37,794 nucleotides of DNA. Source: Mycolicibacterium pyrenivorans. Lineage in GTDB: Bacteria; Actinomycetota; Actinomycetes; Mycobacteriales; Mycobacteriaceae. Below, piece after piece: positions 24,886 to 34,682 of this stretch. A program made the position numbers and the translations under genes. The stretch's first letter is position 1; every line of letters begins with the position of its first letter. The notes below the pieces were generated by a model. The model had not been told where the DNA came from. It saw only the letters and a program-made list of their open reading frames with translations, and searched no databases. The stretch is from contig NZ_JACKSH010000144.1 in the NCBI RefSeq assembly GCF_025821625.1, positions 1-37,794 on the forward strand. The letters run 5' to 3'.

Positions 24886-26097
24886 ATGACGGCACCCATG
24901 AACTCCAAGCGGCAGCCCCCGTACAAGTTGGCCGGTCTGCTGCTGGCCCTGTTGACCATCGTCGTGCTCGTGCTGGTCTTCCTACAATTCCGGGGTGACT
25001 TTCTGCCCCGCACGCAGTTGACCATGATGGCCGCTCGCTCCGGGTTGTCGATGGACCCCGGCGCCAAGGTGACCTACAACGGTGTCGAGATAGGGCGCGT
25101 CGGCGAGGTCGAGCAAGTCAGCGTCGGCGACGAACCCAAAGCCAAGATCATCCTGGACGTGGAGCCGAAGTACATCGATCTCATCCCGAAAAACGTTGAT
25201 GCATCGATCAGCGCCTCCACGGTTTTCGGCAACAAATACGTGTCTTTCACCAGCCCGAAGAGGCCGGCGCCGCAGCGGATCTCCACATCGGATGTCATCG
25301 ACGTCACGAATGTGACGACAGAGTTCAATACGTTGTTCGAAACTGTTGTGGCCGTGGCGCGCCAGGTCGATCCCATCAAGCTGAACCAGACACTCACTGC
25401 CACGGCACAGGCCCTTGATGGCCTCGGCGATCGATTCGGGCAGTCGCTCGTCAACGGAAACCAGATACTCGGTGAGATCAACCCGCAGATGCCGCAGATC
25501 CGCCGCGACAACCGCCTGCTCGCCGACCTCGGCGAGGTGTACGCCGATGCGGCGCCGGACCTCTTCGACGGATTGAACAACGCCGTGATCACCGCGCGGA
25601 CCTTCCACGAGCAGCGCGCGAACGTCGATCAGGCGCTGATGGCCGCTGTGGGTTTCGGCAACACCGGTGGTGACATCTTCGAACGGGGCGGTCCCTATCT
25701 GGTCCGCGGCGCGCAGGATCTCGTTCCGACCACCGAAGTGCTCGACCGGAACAGCCCGGCACTCTTCTGCACAATTCGCAATCTCCACGACATCGCGCCG
25801 AAAGTCGCGGCCTCCCTGGGAGGCAACGGGTTTTCTCTGAAATCGAGTACGTCGATCTCCGGTGCCCAGAATCCGTACGTGTATCCCGATAACCTGCCGC
25901 GGGTGAATGCCCGCGGCGGACCGGAGGGCCGTCCCGGTTGCTGGCAGTCGATCACCCGGGACCTGTGGCCGGCTCCGATGTTGGTGATGGACACCGGCGC
26001 GAGTGGTGCGCCCTACAACCACTTTGAACTGGGGCAACCACTTGCGATCGAATACATCTGGGGACGCCAGGTAGGGGAGAACACGATCAACCCATGA
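24886..26097 (+). CDS. mce1A: Mce family protein Mce1A
   Basis: The protein is 403 aa. A single N-terminal membrane helix (about 14-34) anchors it. The MCE/MlaD domain follows (about 40-115, with GLSMDPGAKVTYNGVEIGRV). Next comes a long helical region rich in Gln/Leu/Asp that in structures forms part of the hydrophobic tube across the periplasm. It carries lipid between outer and inner membrane as one of six Mce1 subunits. It is about 50 residues shorter than my recollection of M. tuberculosis Mce1A (454 aa), which has a longer C-terminal tail. Its TGA overlaps the mce1B ATG (ATGA). Confidence 0.95.
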   Translation: MTAPMNSKRQPPYKLAGLLLALLTIVVLVLVFLQFRGDFLPRTQLTMMAARSGLSMDPGAKVTYNGVEIGRVGEVEQVSVGDEPKAKIILDVEPKYIDLIPKNVDASISASTVFGNKYVSFTSPKRPAPQRISTSDVIDVTNVTTEFNTLFETVVAVARQVDPIKLNQTLTATAQALDGLGDRFGQSLVNGNQILGEINPQMPQIRRDNRLLADLGEVYADAAPDLFDGLNNAVITARTFHEQRANVDQALMAAVGFGNTGGDIFERGGPYLVRGAQDLVPTTEVLDRNSPALFCTIRNLHDIAPKVAASLGGNGFSLKSSTSISGAQNPYVYPDNLPRVNARGGPEGRPGCWQSITRDLWPAPMLVMDTGASGAPYNHFELGQPLAIEYIWGRQVGENTINP

Positions 26098-27125
26098 GGA
26101 TTCTCGGTACTTCGATCAAACTCGGCGCCTTCTCCCTGGTGCTTCTTCTGTTCACTGCCGTCATCATCGTGGTGTTCGGGCAAGTGCGTTTCGACCGCAC
26201 CAACGGCTACAGCGCGATCTTCTCCAATGCGAGCGGTCTGCGACCCGGTCAGTTCGTCCGTGCCTCGGGTGTCGAGGTCGGCAAGGTCTCGAAAGTCGAA
26301 TTGATACAGGGCGGCTCGAAAGTACGTGTCGACTTCAGCGTCGACCGGTCGCTGGAACTGTTCGACGAGACAACCGCCTCGATCCGGTACCTCAACCTGA
26401 TCGGCGATCGTTACATGGACCTCAAACGAGGGCAGAGCAACAAGCGACTGGAGGCCGGCGGGACGATCCCGATCGAACGGACGGAACCGGCGCTCGACCT
26501 CGATGCGCTGATCGGCGGATTCCGGCCGGTATTTCAATCCCTGGATCCCGAGAAAGTCAACAACATCGCGCAGTCCATCATCACGGTCTTCCAGGGGCAG
26601 GGCGGAACCATCAACGACATCCTCGATCAAACTGCTTCTCTGACATCGGCGCTCGCTGACCGCGACCAGGCGATCGGGCAGGTCATCACCAATTTGAATA
26701 CCGTGCTGGCCACGACGGTCAAGCATCAGCAGCAGTTCGACGACACGGTGAAGAACTTCGAGGCGCTGATCACGGGGTTGAAGAATCGCGCCGATCCGAT
26801 CGCGAAGTCGGTGGCCGACATCAGCGATGCTGCGGGGACCATTTCGGAGCTGTTGGCGGATAATCGTCCGCTGTTGCAGAGCACGGTGGGGCATCTGGAG
26901 ACAGTTCAACAACCGTTGGTGGAACAGCGGGATCGGTTGAACGACCTGCTCGTCAAGTTGCCCTCCGCGCTGAAGATCATCGGGCGTACGGGCGGCATCT
27001 ACGGCGACTTCTTCAACTTCTATCTCTGCGACATCACGTTGCGGCTCAACGGCCTTCAGCCGGGGGGCCCGGTGCGCACCGTGAAGGTGACGTCGCAGCC
27101 GTCGGGTAGGTGCACGCCGAAGTGA
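26094..27125 (+). CDS. mce1B: Mce family protein Mce1B
   Basis: The 343-aa protein starts in an ATGA overlap with mce1A. The N-terminal helix (about 8-27) is followed by the MCE domain, with ASGLRPGQFVRASGVEVGKV and a later LNLIGDRYMDLKRG. The helical tunnel region with heptad-like Leu/Val/Gln patterns follows (about 140-290). The C-terminal stretch contains FFNFYLCDITLRLNGLQPGG, a block typical of Mce B proteins. It is expected to pack with the other five Mce1 subunits in the periplasmic tube. The stop overlaps the start of mce1C (GTGA). Confidence 0.95.
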   Translation: MRILGTSIKLGAFSLVLLLFTAVIIVVFGQVRFDRTNGYSAIFSNASGLRPGQFVRASGVEVGKVSKVELIQGGSKVRVDFSVDRSLELFDETTASIRYLNLIGDRYMDLKRGQSNKRLEAGGTIPIERTEPALDLDALIGGFRPVFQSLDPEKVNNIAQSIITVFQGQGGTINDILDQTASLTSALADRDQAIGQVITNLNTVLATTVKHQQQFDDTVKNFEALITGLKNRADPIAKSVADISDAAGTISELLADNRPLLQSTVGHLETVQQPLVEQRDRLNDLLVKLPSALKIIGRTGGIYGDFFNFYLCDITLRLNGLQPGGPVRTVKVTSQPSGRCTPK

Positions 27126-28699
27126 GAGCCCTCGAAGGATCTAATCGAGTCCGCAGCGGGTTGATGGGCGTCATTCTCCTGGTCATCGTCATCGGGGTGG
27201 GACAAAGCTTCGCCAGCGTGCCGATGTTGTTCGCGACGCCGACCTACTATGCGCAGTTCTCGGATACCGGAGGGCTGAACCCCGGTGACAAGGTGCGGAT
27301 CGCCGGGGTCGATGTCGGGCTGGTGAGGTCGATGCGAATCGACGGCGACAAGGTGCTCATCGGGTACTCGCTCGGCGGAACCGAGATCGGCGCCCAGAGC
27401 CGTGCCGCGATTCGCACCGACACCATCCTCGGTCGCCGTAATCTGGAGATAGAGCCTCGCGGGACCACGCCTTTACGCGCCAACGACGTGCTACCTCTCG
27501 GTCAGACGACCACGCCCTACCAGATTTATGATGCGTTCTTCGACGTCACGAAAGCATCGTCGGGATGGGACACCCAGACGGTGAAGCGCTCGCTGAATGT
27601 CCTATCGGAGACGATCGACCAGACCTCTCCACACTTGAGCGCAGCCCTCGATGGCGTCGCCCGATTCTCTGACACCATCGGCAAACGCGACGACCAGGTG
27701 AGGAAGCTCCTCGCGAACGCGAACAAGGTCGCCGGCGTTCTGGGCAATCGAAGCGAGCAGATCAACCGTCTCCTCGTCAACGCGCAAACTCTGCTGGCAG
27801 CGATCAACGAGAGGAGCGCTGCGGTCAACGCTCTGCTCGAGCGCGTCTCGGCGTTCTCCGAGCAAGTGAAGGGGTTCATCGACGACAACCCGAATTTGAA
27901 CCGGGTGCTCGAACAACTCCGCACGATCAGCGACACACTTGTTGAACGTAAGTTCGACTTAGCCGATACGCTGTCCGTGTTGGGCAAGTTCACCGCAGCG
28001 CTGGGGGAAGCCGTAGCGTCAGGGCCCTACTTCAAAGTATTGCTCGTCAACCTGGTCCCCTACCAGATTCTGCAGCCGTTCGTCGATGCGGCGTTCAAGA
28101 AGCGGGGCATCGACCCTGAGGAATTCTGGCGCAACGCGGGACTGCCTGCCTTCCGCTTCCCGGACCCCAACGGCGTCGGGTTCCCGAATGGTGCGCCGCC
28201 GCCGGCGCCCACGCCGCTGGAGGGGACACCCGAACATCCCGGCCCGGCGGTGCCCCCGGGTTCGCCATGCTCGTACACTCCGCCGGCGGATGGCCTGCCC
28301 AGTCCGGGTAATCCGCTGCCCTGCGCGAATCTGAATGTCGGACCGTTCGGCGGCAACCCGTTCGGTCCGAACTACGGCGCACCCGAGGTTGCGACCTCGG
28401 CGCCTAACCCCCATGGCTCGCAACCGTCTCCCGGGGTGCCCGCGGCGGCGATCCCTGGCCGACTGTCGCCCACTGTGCCGGGTGTCGCGGCGCCTCTGGC
28501 ACCCGGCCCGCCCGGCGCGCGGACCGTGCCGGTGGCCCCGCAACCGTCGCCGCCGGACTTCACGCCGGGGATAGCTCCGCTGCCTCCCGCACTGAACGGG
28601 CCACCGCCGCCTCCCGGGCCCGGACCGCAACCTGCGCCGGCGGGCCAACCGGTACTACCCGGCAACCCGCCGTTCCTTCCGCCGGGTTCGCAAGGCTGA
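27122..28699 (+). CDS. mce1C: Mce family protein Mce1C
   Basis: GTG 27122 overlaps the mce1B stop (GTGA) and gives 525 aa starting VRALEGSNRVRSGL, which lines up with the M. tuberculosis start; the frame can be pushed to 27110. After the membrane helix (about 13-31) comes the MCE domain, with FSDTGGLNPGDKVRIAGVDV. A long helical domain (about 150-310) follows, then from about residue 350 a proline-rich tail. The tail holds PGPAVPPGSPCSYTPPADG, which I also remember in M. tuberculosis Mce1C, and becomes low-complexity Pro/Ala/Gly toward the end. The tail may reach toward the mycomembrane; this is inference. Confidence 0.95.
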   Translation: MRALEGSNRVRSGLMGVILLVIVIGVGQSFASVPMLFATPTYYAQFSDTGGLNPGDKVRIAGVDVGLVRSMRIDGDKVLIGYSLGGTEIGAQSRAAIRTDTILGRRNLEIEPRGTTPLRANDVLPLGQTTTPYQIYDAFFDVTKASSGWDTQTVKRSLNVLSETIDQTSPHLSAALDGVARFSDTIGKRDDQVRKLLANANKVAGVLGNRSEQINRLLVNAQTLLAAINERSAAVNALLERVSAFSEQVKGFIDDNPNLNRVLEQLRTISDTLVERKFDLADTLSVLGKFTAALGEAVASGPYFKVLLVNLVPYQILQPFVDAAFKKRGIDPEEFWRNAGLPAFRFPDPNGVGFPNGAPPPAPTPLEGTPEHPGPAVPPGSPCSYTPPADGLPSPGNPLPCANLNVGPFGGNPFGPNYGAPEVATSAPNPHGSQPSPGVPAAAIPGRLSPTVPGVAAPLAPGPPGARTVPVAPQPSPPDFTPGIAPLPPALNGPPPPPGPGPQPAPAGQPVLPGNPPFLPPGSQG

Positions 28700-28711
28700 G
28701 GAGGCTAGGCC

Positions 28712-30355
28712 ATGTCGACCATTTTCAATGTGCGAAACCTCCGGGTGCCCGGGGTTTCGCGGACGGCGCTCGTCGTTGGGATCGCTGTACTGGTCATCGC
28801 GATCGTCGGGGCATTCCTCGGATGGAACCTCTACAAGCGGCTCACGACGAACACCGTCGTGGCGTACTTCTCCCAGACACTGGCCTTGTATCCAGGCGAC
28901 AAAGTGCAGATCATGGGCGTCCGGGTGGGGTCGATCGACAAGATCGAACCTGCCGGAAACCAAATGAAGGTGACCTTCCACTACGAGAACAAGTACAGCG
29001 TGCCAGCCAACGCGACAGCATCGATCCTGAACCCGAGCCTGGTGGCGTCTCGCACCATCCAGCTCTCGCCGCCGTACACCGGCGGCCCGGTACTCGGCAA
29101 CGACGCTGTGATCCCGATAGATCGGACACAGGTACCCGTCGAGTACGACGAGCTGCGTGACTCCATCAACCGCATTCTGACCGACCTCGGTCCGACTCCA
29201 GAGCAACCGAAAGGGCCCTTCGGTGACATCATCGAATCGGCCGCGGATGGGTTCGCGGGCAAGGGAAAGCAGCTCAACGACACCCTCACCGGACTATCCG
29301 AGGCTCTCTTCGCGCTGAACGAGGGCCGCGGCGACCTCTTCAGCGTGGTCAAAAGCCTGGCGTTGTTCGTCAACGCGCTCTACAAGAGCGACCAACAGTT
29401 CGTGGCATTGAACACGGATCTCGCGAAATTCACCAACGCGTTCACCAACACCGACCAAGAACTGGCCACGGCGGTCAAAGACCTCGATACGCTTTTGGCC
29501 ACAACGCGCCAGTTCATCGACAAGAACGGCTCGGTGCTGGTCAAGGATATCGACAACCTCGCTGACGCCACGAACGCCATCTTGCAGCCGGAGCCGCGCG
29601 ACGGTTTGGAAACAGCGTTGCACGTGTTTCCCAACCTCGGATCAAACTTCCTGAACATCTATCAGCCCGCGCACGGCTCACTCAATCAAGTCGCAGCTTT
29701 CGCGAGCTTCGCCAACCCCATGCAGTTTCTGTGCAGCGCCATACAGGCCGGTAGCCGGCTTGGGTACCAGGAGTCGGCCGAACTGTGCGCCCAGTACCTG
29801 GGTCCGATACTCGACGCGATCAAGTTCAACTTCCCGCCATTCGGGCTGAATCAGTTCTCGACGGCGGCGACGCTGCCTAAGCAGATCGCGTATTCCGAAG
29901 ACCGGTTACGTCCACCGGGCGGATACAAGGACACGACCGTTCCGGGCATCTTCTCGCGCGACACCCTGTTTTCTCACGGTAATCACGAGCCCGGATGGGT
30001 GACTGCACCCGGCATGCAGGGCGTCGACGTTCAGCCGTTCACCGCGAACATGCTGACCCCCGAATCGCTGGCGGAGCTCATGGGCGGACCCGACGCGCCG
30101 ATTCCCGGTGCGCCACCGGCCTTCGGCGCACCGCCAGGAGGAAACCTCCCCGGCCCGCCGAACGCCTACGATGAGCGCAACCCTCTGCCGCCGCCGTGGT
30201 ACCCGCAGCCCGCACCTCCACCCGGACCCGCTCCAGGAGTCGTTCCGGGGGACGCCGGTGGGTCTCCGTTGACGGCATTCACGGGCCCGGCTGCTAGTGC
30301 GCCCCCAGCACCGGTGCCCGCAGGGCCGCTCCTTCCCGCCGAAGCGGGGGAGTGA
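28712..30355 (+). CDS. mce1D: Mce family protein Mce1D
   Basis: The 547-aa protein starts at ATG 28712 behind GAGGAGG. It has an N-terminal helix (about 18-42) and an MCE domain with LALYPGDKVQIMGVRVGSID. A long helical domain follows, then a block ending QVAAFASFANPMQFLCSAIQ typical of Mce D proteins. The last 90 residues are rich in Pro, Gly and Ala. It is a tube subunit of the Mce1 importer. The spacing to mce1C is 12 bp and to lprK 3 bp, so all are on one message. No unusual residues were noted. Confidence 0.95.
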   Translation: MSTIFNVRNLRVPGVSRTALVVGIAVLVIAIVGAFLGWNLYKRLTTNTVVAYFSQTLALYPGDKVQIMGVRVGSIDKIEPAGNQMKVTFHYENKYSVPANATASILNPSLVASRTIQLSPPYTGGPVLGNDAVIPIDRTQVPVEYDELRDSINRILTDLGPTPEQPKGPFGDIIESAADGFAGKGKQLNDTLTGLSEALFALNEGRGDLFSVVKSLALFVNALYKSDQQFVALNTDLAKFTNAFTNTDQELATAVKDLDTLLATTRQFIDKNGSVLVKDIDNLADATNAILQPEPRDGLETALHVFPNLGSNFLNIYQPAHGSLNQVAAFASFANPMQFLCSAIQAGSRLGYQESAELCAQYLGPILDAIKFNFPPFGLNQFSTAATLPKQIAYSEDRLRPPGGYKDTTVPGIFSRDTLFSHGNHEPGWVTAPGMQGVDVQPFTANMLTPESLAELMGGPDAPIPGAPPAFGAPPGGNLPGPPNAYDERNPLPPPWYPQPAPPPGPAPGVVPGDAGGSPLTAFTGPAASAPPAPVPAGPLLPAEAGE

Positions 30356-30358
30356 GTC

Positions 30359-31543
30359 ATGGCCCGCGGACGACGCGCATCAAGAGCCGGAAGGAGGCGC
30401 AGCGCTATGACTGTGGCCCGTCGAGCGATCGCACTCGTTGTGCTTGCTTTGATGATGACCGCGTGCGGATCGTGGAAGGGCATCGCAAACGTCCCCCTTC
30501 CAGGGGGGCCGGGCACCGGTTCGAAAGCGATGACCGTCTACGTGCAAATGCCGGACACCCTCGCGCTCAACGTGAACAGCAGGGTCCGGGTAGCCGACGT
30601 CTACGTCGGCCGGGTGCGATCCATCGAACTGAAGAACTGGGTGCCCACCCTGACGTTGGATCTTGACTCCAGCGTGAAGCTACCTGCCAACGCCATCGCG
30701 CGAATCGGCCAGACCAGCTTGCTCGGCTCGCAGCACGTGCAACTCGATCCGCCCGCCAACCCCTCTTCGGAACCTCTTCGAAATGGCAGCACGATACCGT
30801 TGGCGAACGCCGAGGCCTTCCCGACGACCGAGCGTGTGCTCGCAAGCATCGCCACGATCTTGACCGGCGGCGGTGTCCAGAATTTGGAGACCATCCAGAC
30901 CGAGGTGAACAACATCCTGAACGGCCGAGCCGACCAGATTCGCGAGTTCTTGAACCGGCTCGACGTTTTCACCGACGAACTGAACCAGCAGCGGGACGAC
31001 ATCACGCGGGCGATCGACGCCACCGACCGGCTGCTGTCGATCGTCGCCCAACGCAACGACACTCTCGACCGAGTCCTGACCGAATTCCCACCGCTGATCA
31101 AACATTTCGCCGACACCCGAGACCTGTTCGCCGACGCTGTCGAAGCGCTCGGACGGATCAGCGGCGCCGCAGACGACGCGCTCGCTCCTGCGAGCGGGGA
31201 TCTCAACACCAACCTCAAGAATCTGCAACGCCCGCTCAAGCAACTCGGCAGAGCCTCGCCGTACGTCATCGGTGCGTTGAGTCTGTTGCTGACCGCGCCG
31301 TTCAACATCGACAATGTGCCGAAGGTCATCCGGGGCGACTACATCAACCTGTCCGCGAACTTCGATCTGACGCTCAGCACGCTGGACAACGAGTTGTTGA
31401 CGGGAACCGGATTCTCGGGCGCGTTGCGCGCACTGGAACAGGCCTGGGGTCGCGACCCGAACACGATGACGACTCCCGACGTCCGGTTCACACCCAACCC
31501 GCATGACGTGCCGGGCGGACCACTCGTCGAGAGGGGGGAGTGA
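30359..31543 (+). CDS. lprK: Mce-associated lipoprotein LprK (Mce1E)
   Basis: The frame gives 394 aa from ATG 30359. A second ATG at 30407 (378 aa) has its own AGGAGG site and yields a more ordinary lipoprotein signal peptide. The lipobox is LMMTAC, so the mature protein would begin at that Cys (residue 36 from the first ATG) and be lipid-anchored. The MCE domain follows with YVQMPDTLALNVNSRVRVAD and GQTSLLGSQHVQLDPP, then the helical region and a C-terminus PNPHDVPGGPLVERGE very like M. tuberculosis LprK. If the first start is used, the n-region is unusually long and Arg-rich. It is the E subunit of the Mce1 tube. Confidence 0.94.
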   Translation: MARGRRASRAGRRRSAMTVARRAIALVVLALMMTACGSWKGIANVPLPGGPGTGSKAMTVYVQMPDTLALNVNSRVRVADVYVGRVRSIELKNWVPTLTLDLDSSVKLPANAIARIGQTSLLGSQHVQLDPPANPSSEPLRNGSTIPLANAEAFPTTERVLASIATILTGGGVQNLETIQTEVNNILNGRADQIREFLNRLDVFTDELNQQRDDITRAIDATDRLLSIVAQRNDTLDRVLTEFPPLIKHFADTRDLFADAVEALGRISGAADDALAPASGDLNTNLKNLQRPLKQLGRASPYVIGALSLLLTAPFNIDNVPKVIRGDYINLSANFDLTLSTLDNELLTGTGFSGALRALEQAWGRDPNTMTTPDVRFTPNPHDVPGGPLVERGE

Positions 31544-31546
31544 AGA

Positions 31547-33118
31547 ATGTTGACGCGCTTCGTCCGCATCCAGCTCGTGATCTTCACCGTCCTGACCCTG
31601 GTCGCGTTGGGCGTTCTCGGCCTCTACTACCTTCGCCTTCCCAGTCTGGTGGGCGTGGGTCAGTACGAACTGAAAGCGCAGCTGCCGCGATCAGGAGGGT
31701 TGTACCCGACGGCGAATGTCACCTACCGCGGCACGCAGATCGGCAAAGTAACGAGCGTGGAACCGACCGAATCCGGCGCGGAGGCGACGATGCGCATCGA
31801 CAGCTCGGTCAAGATCCCGGTCAATTCCTCTGCCGATGTGCATTCGGTGTCGGCGATCGGCGAACAGTATCTCGACTTGGTCTCTCCCGAGGACACGGGC
31901 CAGTATTTCTCCCCAGGCCAGACCATCACGGTCAGCTCCGTCCCGAGCGAAGTCGGACCCGCTCTTGACGCGGCGAACCAGGGACTGGCCGTGCTACCGA
32001 AGGAGAAAATCGATTCTCTGCTCACCGAGACGTCGCAAGCGGTCGGAGGTCTCGGTCCCGCCCTGCAGCGTCTGGTCGACTCGACCACCAACATCGCACA
32101 GGGCTTCAAGGACAACCTGCCTCAAGTGAACGACATCATCGCCCATTCGGCTCCCATCCTGGACAGCCAGGTGCGCTCGGGTGACAACATCGAACAGTGG
32201 GCGCGCAACTTGAATGTGCTGGCCTCGCAGTCCGCCCAGCAGGATGCCGCCCTTCGAAGCGGTCTGCAGCAGGCGCCGCCCACGTTGGACCAGGTGTCGG
32301 CGGTCTTCGGCGACGTGCGCGAGACACTTCCCCAAACTCTGGCCAACGTCGAAGTCGTCGCCGATATGCTCAAACGTTACAACAAGGGCCTCGAGCAGAC
32401 CTTGGTCATCCTCCCTCAGGCTGCAGCGGCCGCGCAGACGGCTTCCGGTATCGATCCGAGCGGCGGACGTCTCGACCTGTCGCTGACATTGAACCAACCC
32501 CCGCCCTGCCTGACGGGATTTCTCCCCGCGTCGGAATGGCGGTCCCCGGCTGACACATCGACCGCCCCCCTGCCCTCGGGGCTCTACTGCAAGATCCCCA
32601 AGGACTACCAGGGCAACGTCGTGCGCGGCGCCCGCAACTACCCATGCGTCGACGTTCCCGGGAAGCGGGCGGCCTCGCCGAAGGAATGCCGCAGCAACGA
32701 ACCCTACGTCCCACAGGGCACCAACCCGTGGTACGGGGATCCCAATCAGATCTTGTCGTGCCCAGCGCCCGGAGCGCGGTGCGACCAGGGCGTTGATCCT
32801 GGTCGGGTCGTGCCGGCGCCGACGATCAACAACGGCATGAACCCGTTGCCGGCGGACCAGCTGCCGCCTCCCGAACGGAATTCCAACATGGTGACGAGCG
32901 ACCCGATCACGCCTCCCCGCCAGGGCTCGGTGTCGTGCAGTGGACAGCAACCCAACCCGTGCGTCTACACTCCAGCACCGAGCCTGCCGGGCTCCCAAGC
33001 CGTATACAGTCCGACTCGAGGCGAGGTCGTCGGACCCGACGGCATCAAATACAATGTCACGAACTCGACCAACCCAGGAGACGACGGATGGAAGGAGATG
33101 CTGGCACCAGCCGGCTGA
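31547..33118 (+). CDS. mce1F: Mce family protein Mce1F
   Basis: The 523-aa protein starts at ATG 31547 behind a GGGGGGAG site, three bases after lprK. The N-terminal helix is at about 8-28. The MCE domain has RSGGLYPTANVTYRGTQIGK and VSAIGEQYLDLVSP. The long helical region is followed by a Cys- and Pro-rich C-terminal domain (about 315-480), with pairs such as PPPCLTGFLP, GLYCKIP, YPCVDVP, VSCSGQQPNPCVY. These cysteines probably form disulfides in the periplasm. It is the sixth Mce subunit. The last 31 bp overlap mam1A in another frame. Confidence 0.95.
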   Translation: MLTRFVRIQLVIFTVLTLVALGVLGLYYLRLPSLVGVGQYELKAQLPRSGGLYPTANVTYRGTQIGKVTSVEPTESGAEATMRIDSSVKIPVNSSADVHSVSAIGEQYLDLVSPEDTGQYFSPGQTITVSSVPSEVGPALDAANQGLAVLPKEKIDSLLTETSQAVGGLGPALQRLVDSTTNIAQGFKDNLPQVNDIIAHSAPILDSQVRSGDNIEQWARNLNVLASQSAQQDAALRSGLQQAPPTLDQVSAVFGDVRETLPQTLANVEVVADMLKRYNKGLEQTLVILPQAAAAAQTASGIDPSGGRLDLSLTLNQPPPCLTGFLPASEWRSPADTSTAPLPSGLYCKIPKDYQGNVVRGARNYPCVDVPGKRAASPKECRSNEPYVPQGTNPWYGDPNQILSCPAPGARCDQGVDPGRVVPAPTINNGMNPLPADQLPPPERNSNMVTSDPITPPRQGSVSCSGQQPNPCVYTPAPSLPGSQAVYSPTRGEVVGPDGIKYNVTNSTNPGDDGWKEMLAPAG

Positions 33119-33702
33119 ACTCCTCAGACGCCGAATCGCGTGCAGCTGCAGCATCGATCGATCGCGACACCGGGACCGACGCCCAGGATGCGGGACGCAG
33201 ACCGTCCAGGCTAGGTTGGGGCACCGCCGCGGCACTTGTCGGCCTGCTGCTGGCCGTGACCGCCGGACTGGGCGTGGCCGGCTACCTTGCGAACCGTGCG
33301 AACGACTCCGCAGCCGTTATCAGTTCGAACGACGAAGCCGCGCTGGCAGCGGCGAAAGATTGTGTGGCCGCCACGCAGGCGCCGGACACGGCCGCCATGA
33401 CGGCTAGCCAGTCGAAGATCCTCGAATGCTCAACCGGCGACTTCGGCGTACAAGCCGGGCTCTACGCGAGTGTGCTCGTGGACGCATACCAGGCGGCGAA
33501 CGTGACGGTCCAGGTGGCCGATATCCGCGCGGCGGTCGAGCGTCACAACGGTGACGGGTCCATGGACCTCCTCGTAGCGGTCCGGGTCAAGGTAGCGAAT
33601 GCCGAGGTAGAGGACCGCGAGCAGGGTTACCGGCTTCGCGTGCGAATGTCTCCAGATGACGGGAAGTACAAGATCTCGCGATTGGATCAGGTCACATCTT
33701 GA
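33088..33702 (+). CDS. mam1A: Mce-associated membrane protein Mam1A (Rv0175-like)
   Basis: ATG 33088, behind CCAGGAG, opens a 204-aa protein that overlaps the mce1F end by 31 bp. A hydrophilic head of about 40 residues is followed by a membrane helix (about 47-68). The C-terminal extracytoplasmic domain has an NTF2-like/SnoaL-like alpha+beta pattern. It includes two cysteines (AAKDCVAATQAP and KILECSTGDF) that could pair. Mam proteins are thought to stabilise Mce complexes; deletion or interaction data exist for other mycobacterial Mam proteins, not for this one. Order and size match Rv0175. Its stop overlaps the next start (TTGA). Confidence 0.9.
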   Translation: MEGDAGTSRLNSSDAESRAAAASIDRDTGTDAQDAGRRPSRLGWGTAAALVGLLLAVTAGLGVAGYLANRANDSAAVISSNDEAALAAAKDCVAATQAPDTAAMTASQSKILECSTGDFGVQAGLYASVLVDAYQAANVTVQVADIRAAVERHNGDGSMDLLVAVRVKVANAEVEDREQGYRLRVRMSPDDGKYKISRLDQVTS

Positions 33703-34682
33703 CGGCCGATCTGCTTACTCGGGTCAGCGACAGGGCTGAGCCCAACCTGCAGCAGCCTCCGAATCCGTCCTGGCCTGCGCGGGCATTGTCGCTCGGCATT
33801 GACATCTTGCCGGGTGCCGGCGTGGCCACGACGACAGCGTTCCTGGCCCTCACCGCGCCCACCGACGGGTGGACGCGCTGGCTGTTCACGACGCTCTTCG
33901 GCCTGACACTGTGCGTGCTGATGGTCCACCGACTGGTTCTGCCCAGCCTTACCGGTTGGACGCTGGGGCGCGCGTTGATCGGGATGGCAGTTCAGGGCCG
34001 CACCGGAGAGCCGGTCGGGATCCTGCGGCTGACGGCGCGGGAGCTCGCGCACTTGCTGGATACGCTGTCGTTCTTCGTCGGGTGGTTGTGGCCGCTGTGG
34101 GATCGGCGCCGACGAACCTTCGCCGACCTTCTCGTTCGCACCGAGGTGCGCCGTGTGGAGAGGCCCTCGCGCGATATCCACCGCCTCGTCGGCGGTGTCC
34201 TGATGGGGGCGACGGTCTTGTGCGCAGGGACGGCCAGCCTCGGATACGTCACGACGTACGCCCATGAACGGGCAGTGAGTCAAGCCACAGCGCAAATCGC
34301 CGAACAAGGCCCGCGGATCGTGGAACAGATGTTGAGCTACAGCGCAGAGTCGATACAGCAGGATTTTGCCCGCGCGCAGGCGCTCACCACCGACGGGTAC
34401 CGGCCGCAGCTGATCGCGCAGCAGCGTGCGGCGCAGGACGCTGGCGCAGCCAGCAACGAATACTGGGCTGTCTCGAGCGCCGTGCTTCCGGTCCCACCCG
34501 TGACGCCGGATGAGGCCTCGATGTTGGTGGCGCTACAAGGCCAGCGTGGCACCGATCCGAAGGACCTGAAGTTCATCACGGCGACGGTACGCGTAGATTT
34601 CCGCAAGGCGGACGGTCAGTGGCGTGTCGGCAACCTCACGGTACTGAAAAAACCACACATGAATCAGGCGGCGGGACAGTGA
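33699..34682 (+). CDS. mam1B: RDD-domain Mce-associated protein Mam1B (Rv0176-like)
   Basis: The frame gives 327 aa with a TTG start at 33699 that overlaps the mam1A stop; no better in-frame start fits the upstream spacing. Residues about 25-150 form an RDD domain: ARALSLGIDILPGAGV, LTGWTLGRALIGMAV and WPLWDRRRRTFADLL, with two or three membrane helices. Another helix (about 165-185) leads to an extracytoplasmic NTF2-like domain similar to the other Mam proteins. This RDD-plus-Mam fusion is what I recall for Rv0176. It may be a membrane scaffold for the Mce1 complex. The TGA overlaps the GTG of mam1C. Confidence 0.9.
   Translation: MTADLLTRVSDRAEPNLQQPPNPSWPARALSLGIDILPGAGVATTTAFLALTAPTDGWTRWLFTTLFGLTLCVLMVHRLVLPSLTGWTLGRALIGMAVQGRTGEPVGILRLTARELAHLLDTLSFFVGWLWPLWDRRRRTFADLLVRTEVRRVERPSRDIHRLVGGVLMGATVLCAGTASLGYVTTYAHERAVSQATAQIAEQGPRIVEQMLSYSAESIQQDFARAQALTTDGYRPQLIAQQRAAQDAGAASNEYWAVSSAVLPVPPVTPDEASMLVALQGQRGTDPKDLKFITATVRVDFRKADGQWRVGNLTVLKKPHMNQAAGQ

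Noticed and set aside
28190..28690. Proline-rich stretch of mce1C considered as a possible tandem-repeat or PPE-like domain
   Set aside because: It is an irregular low-complexity tail that also occurs in M. tuberculosis Mce1C, with no fixed repeat unit.
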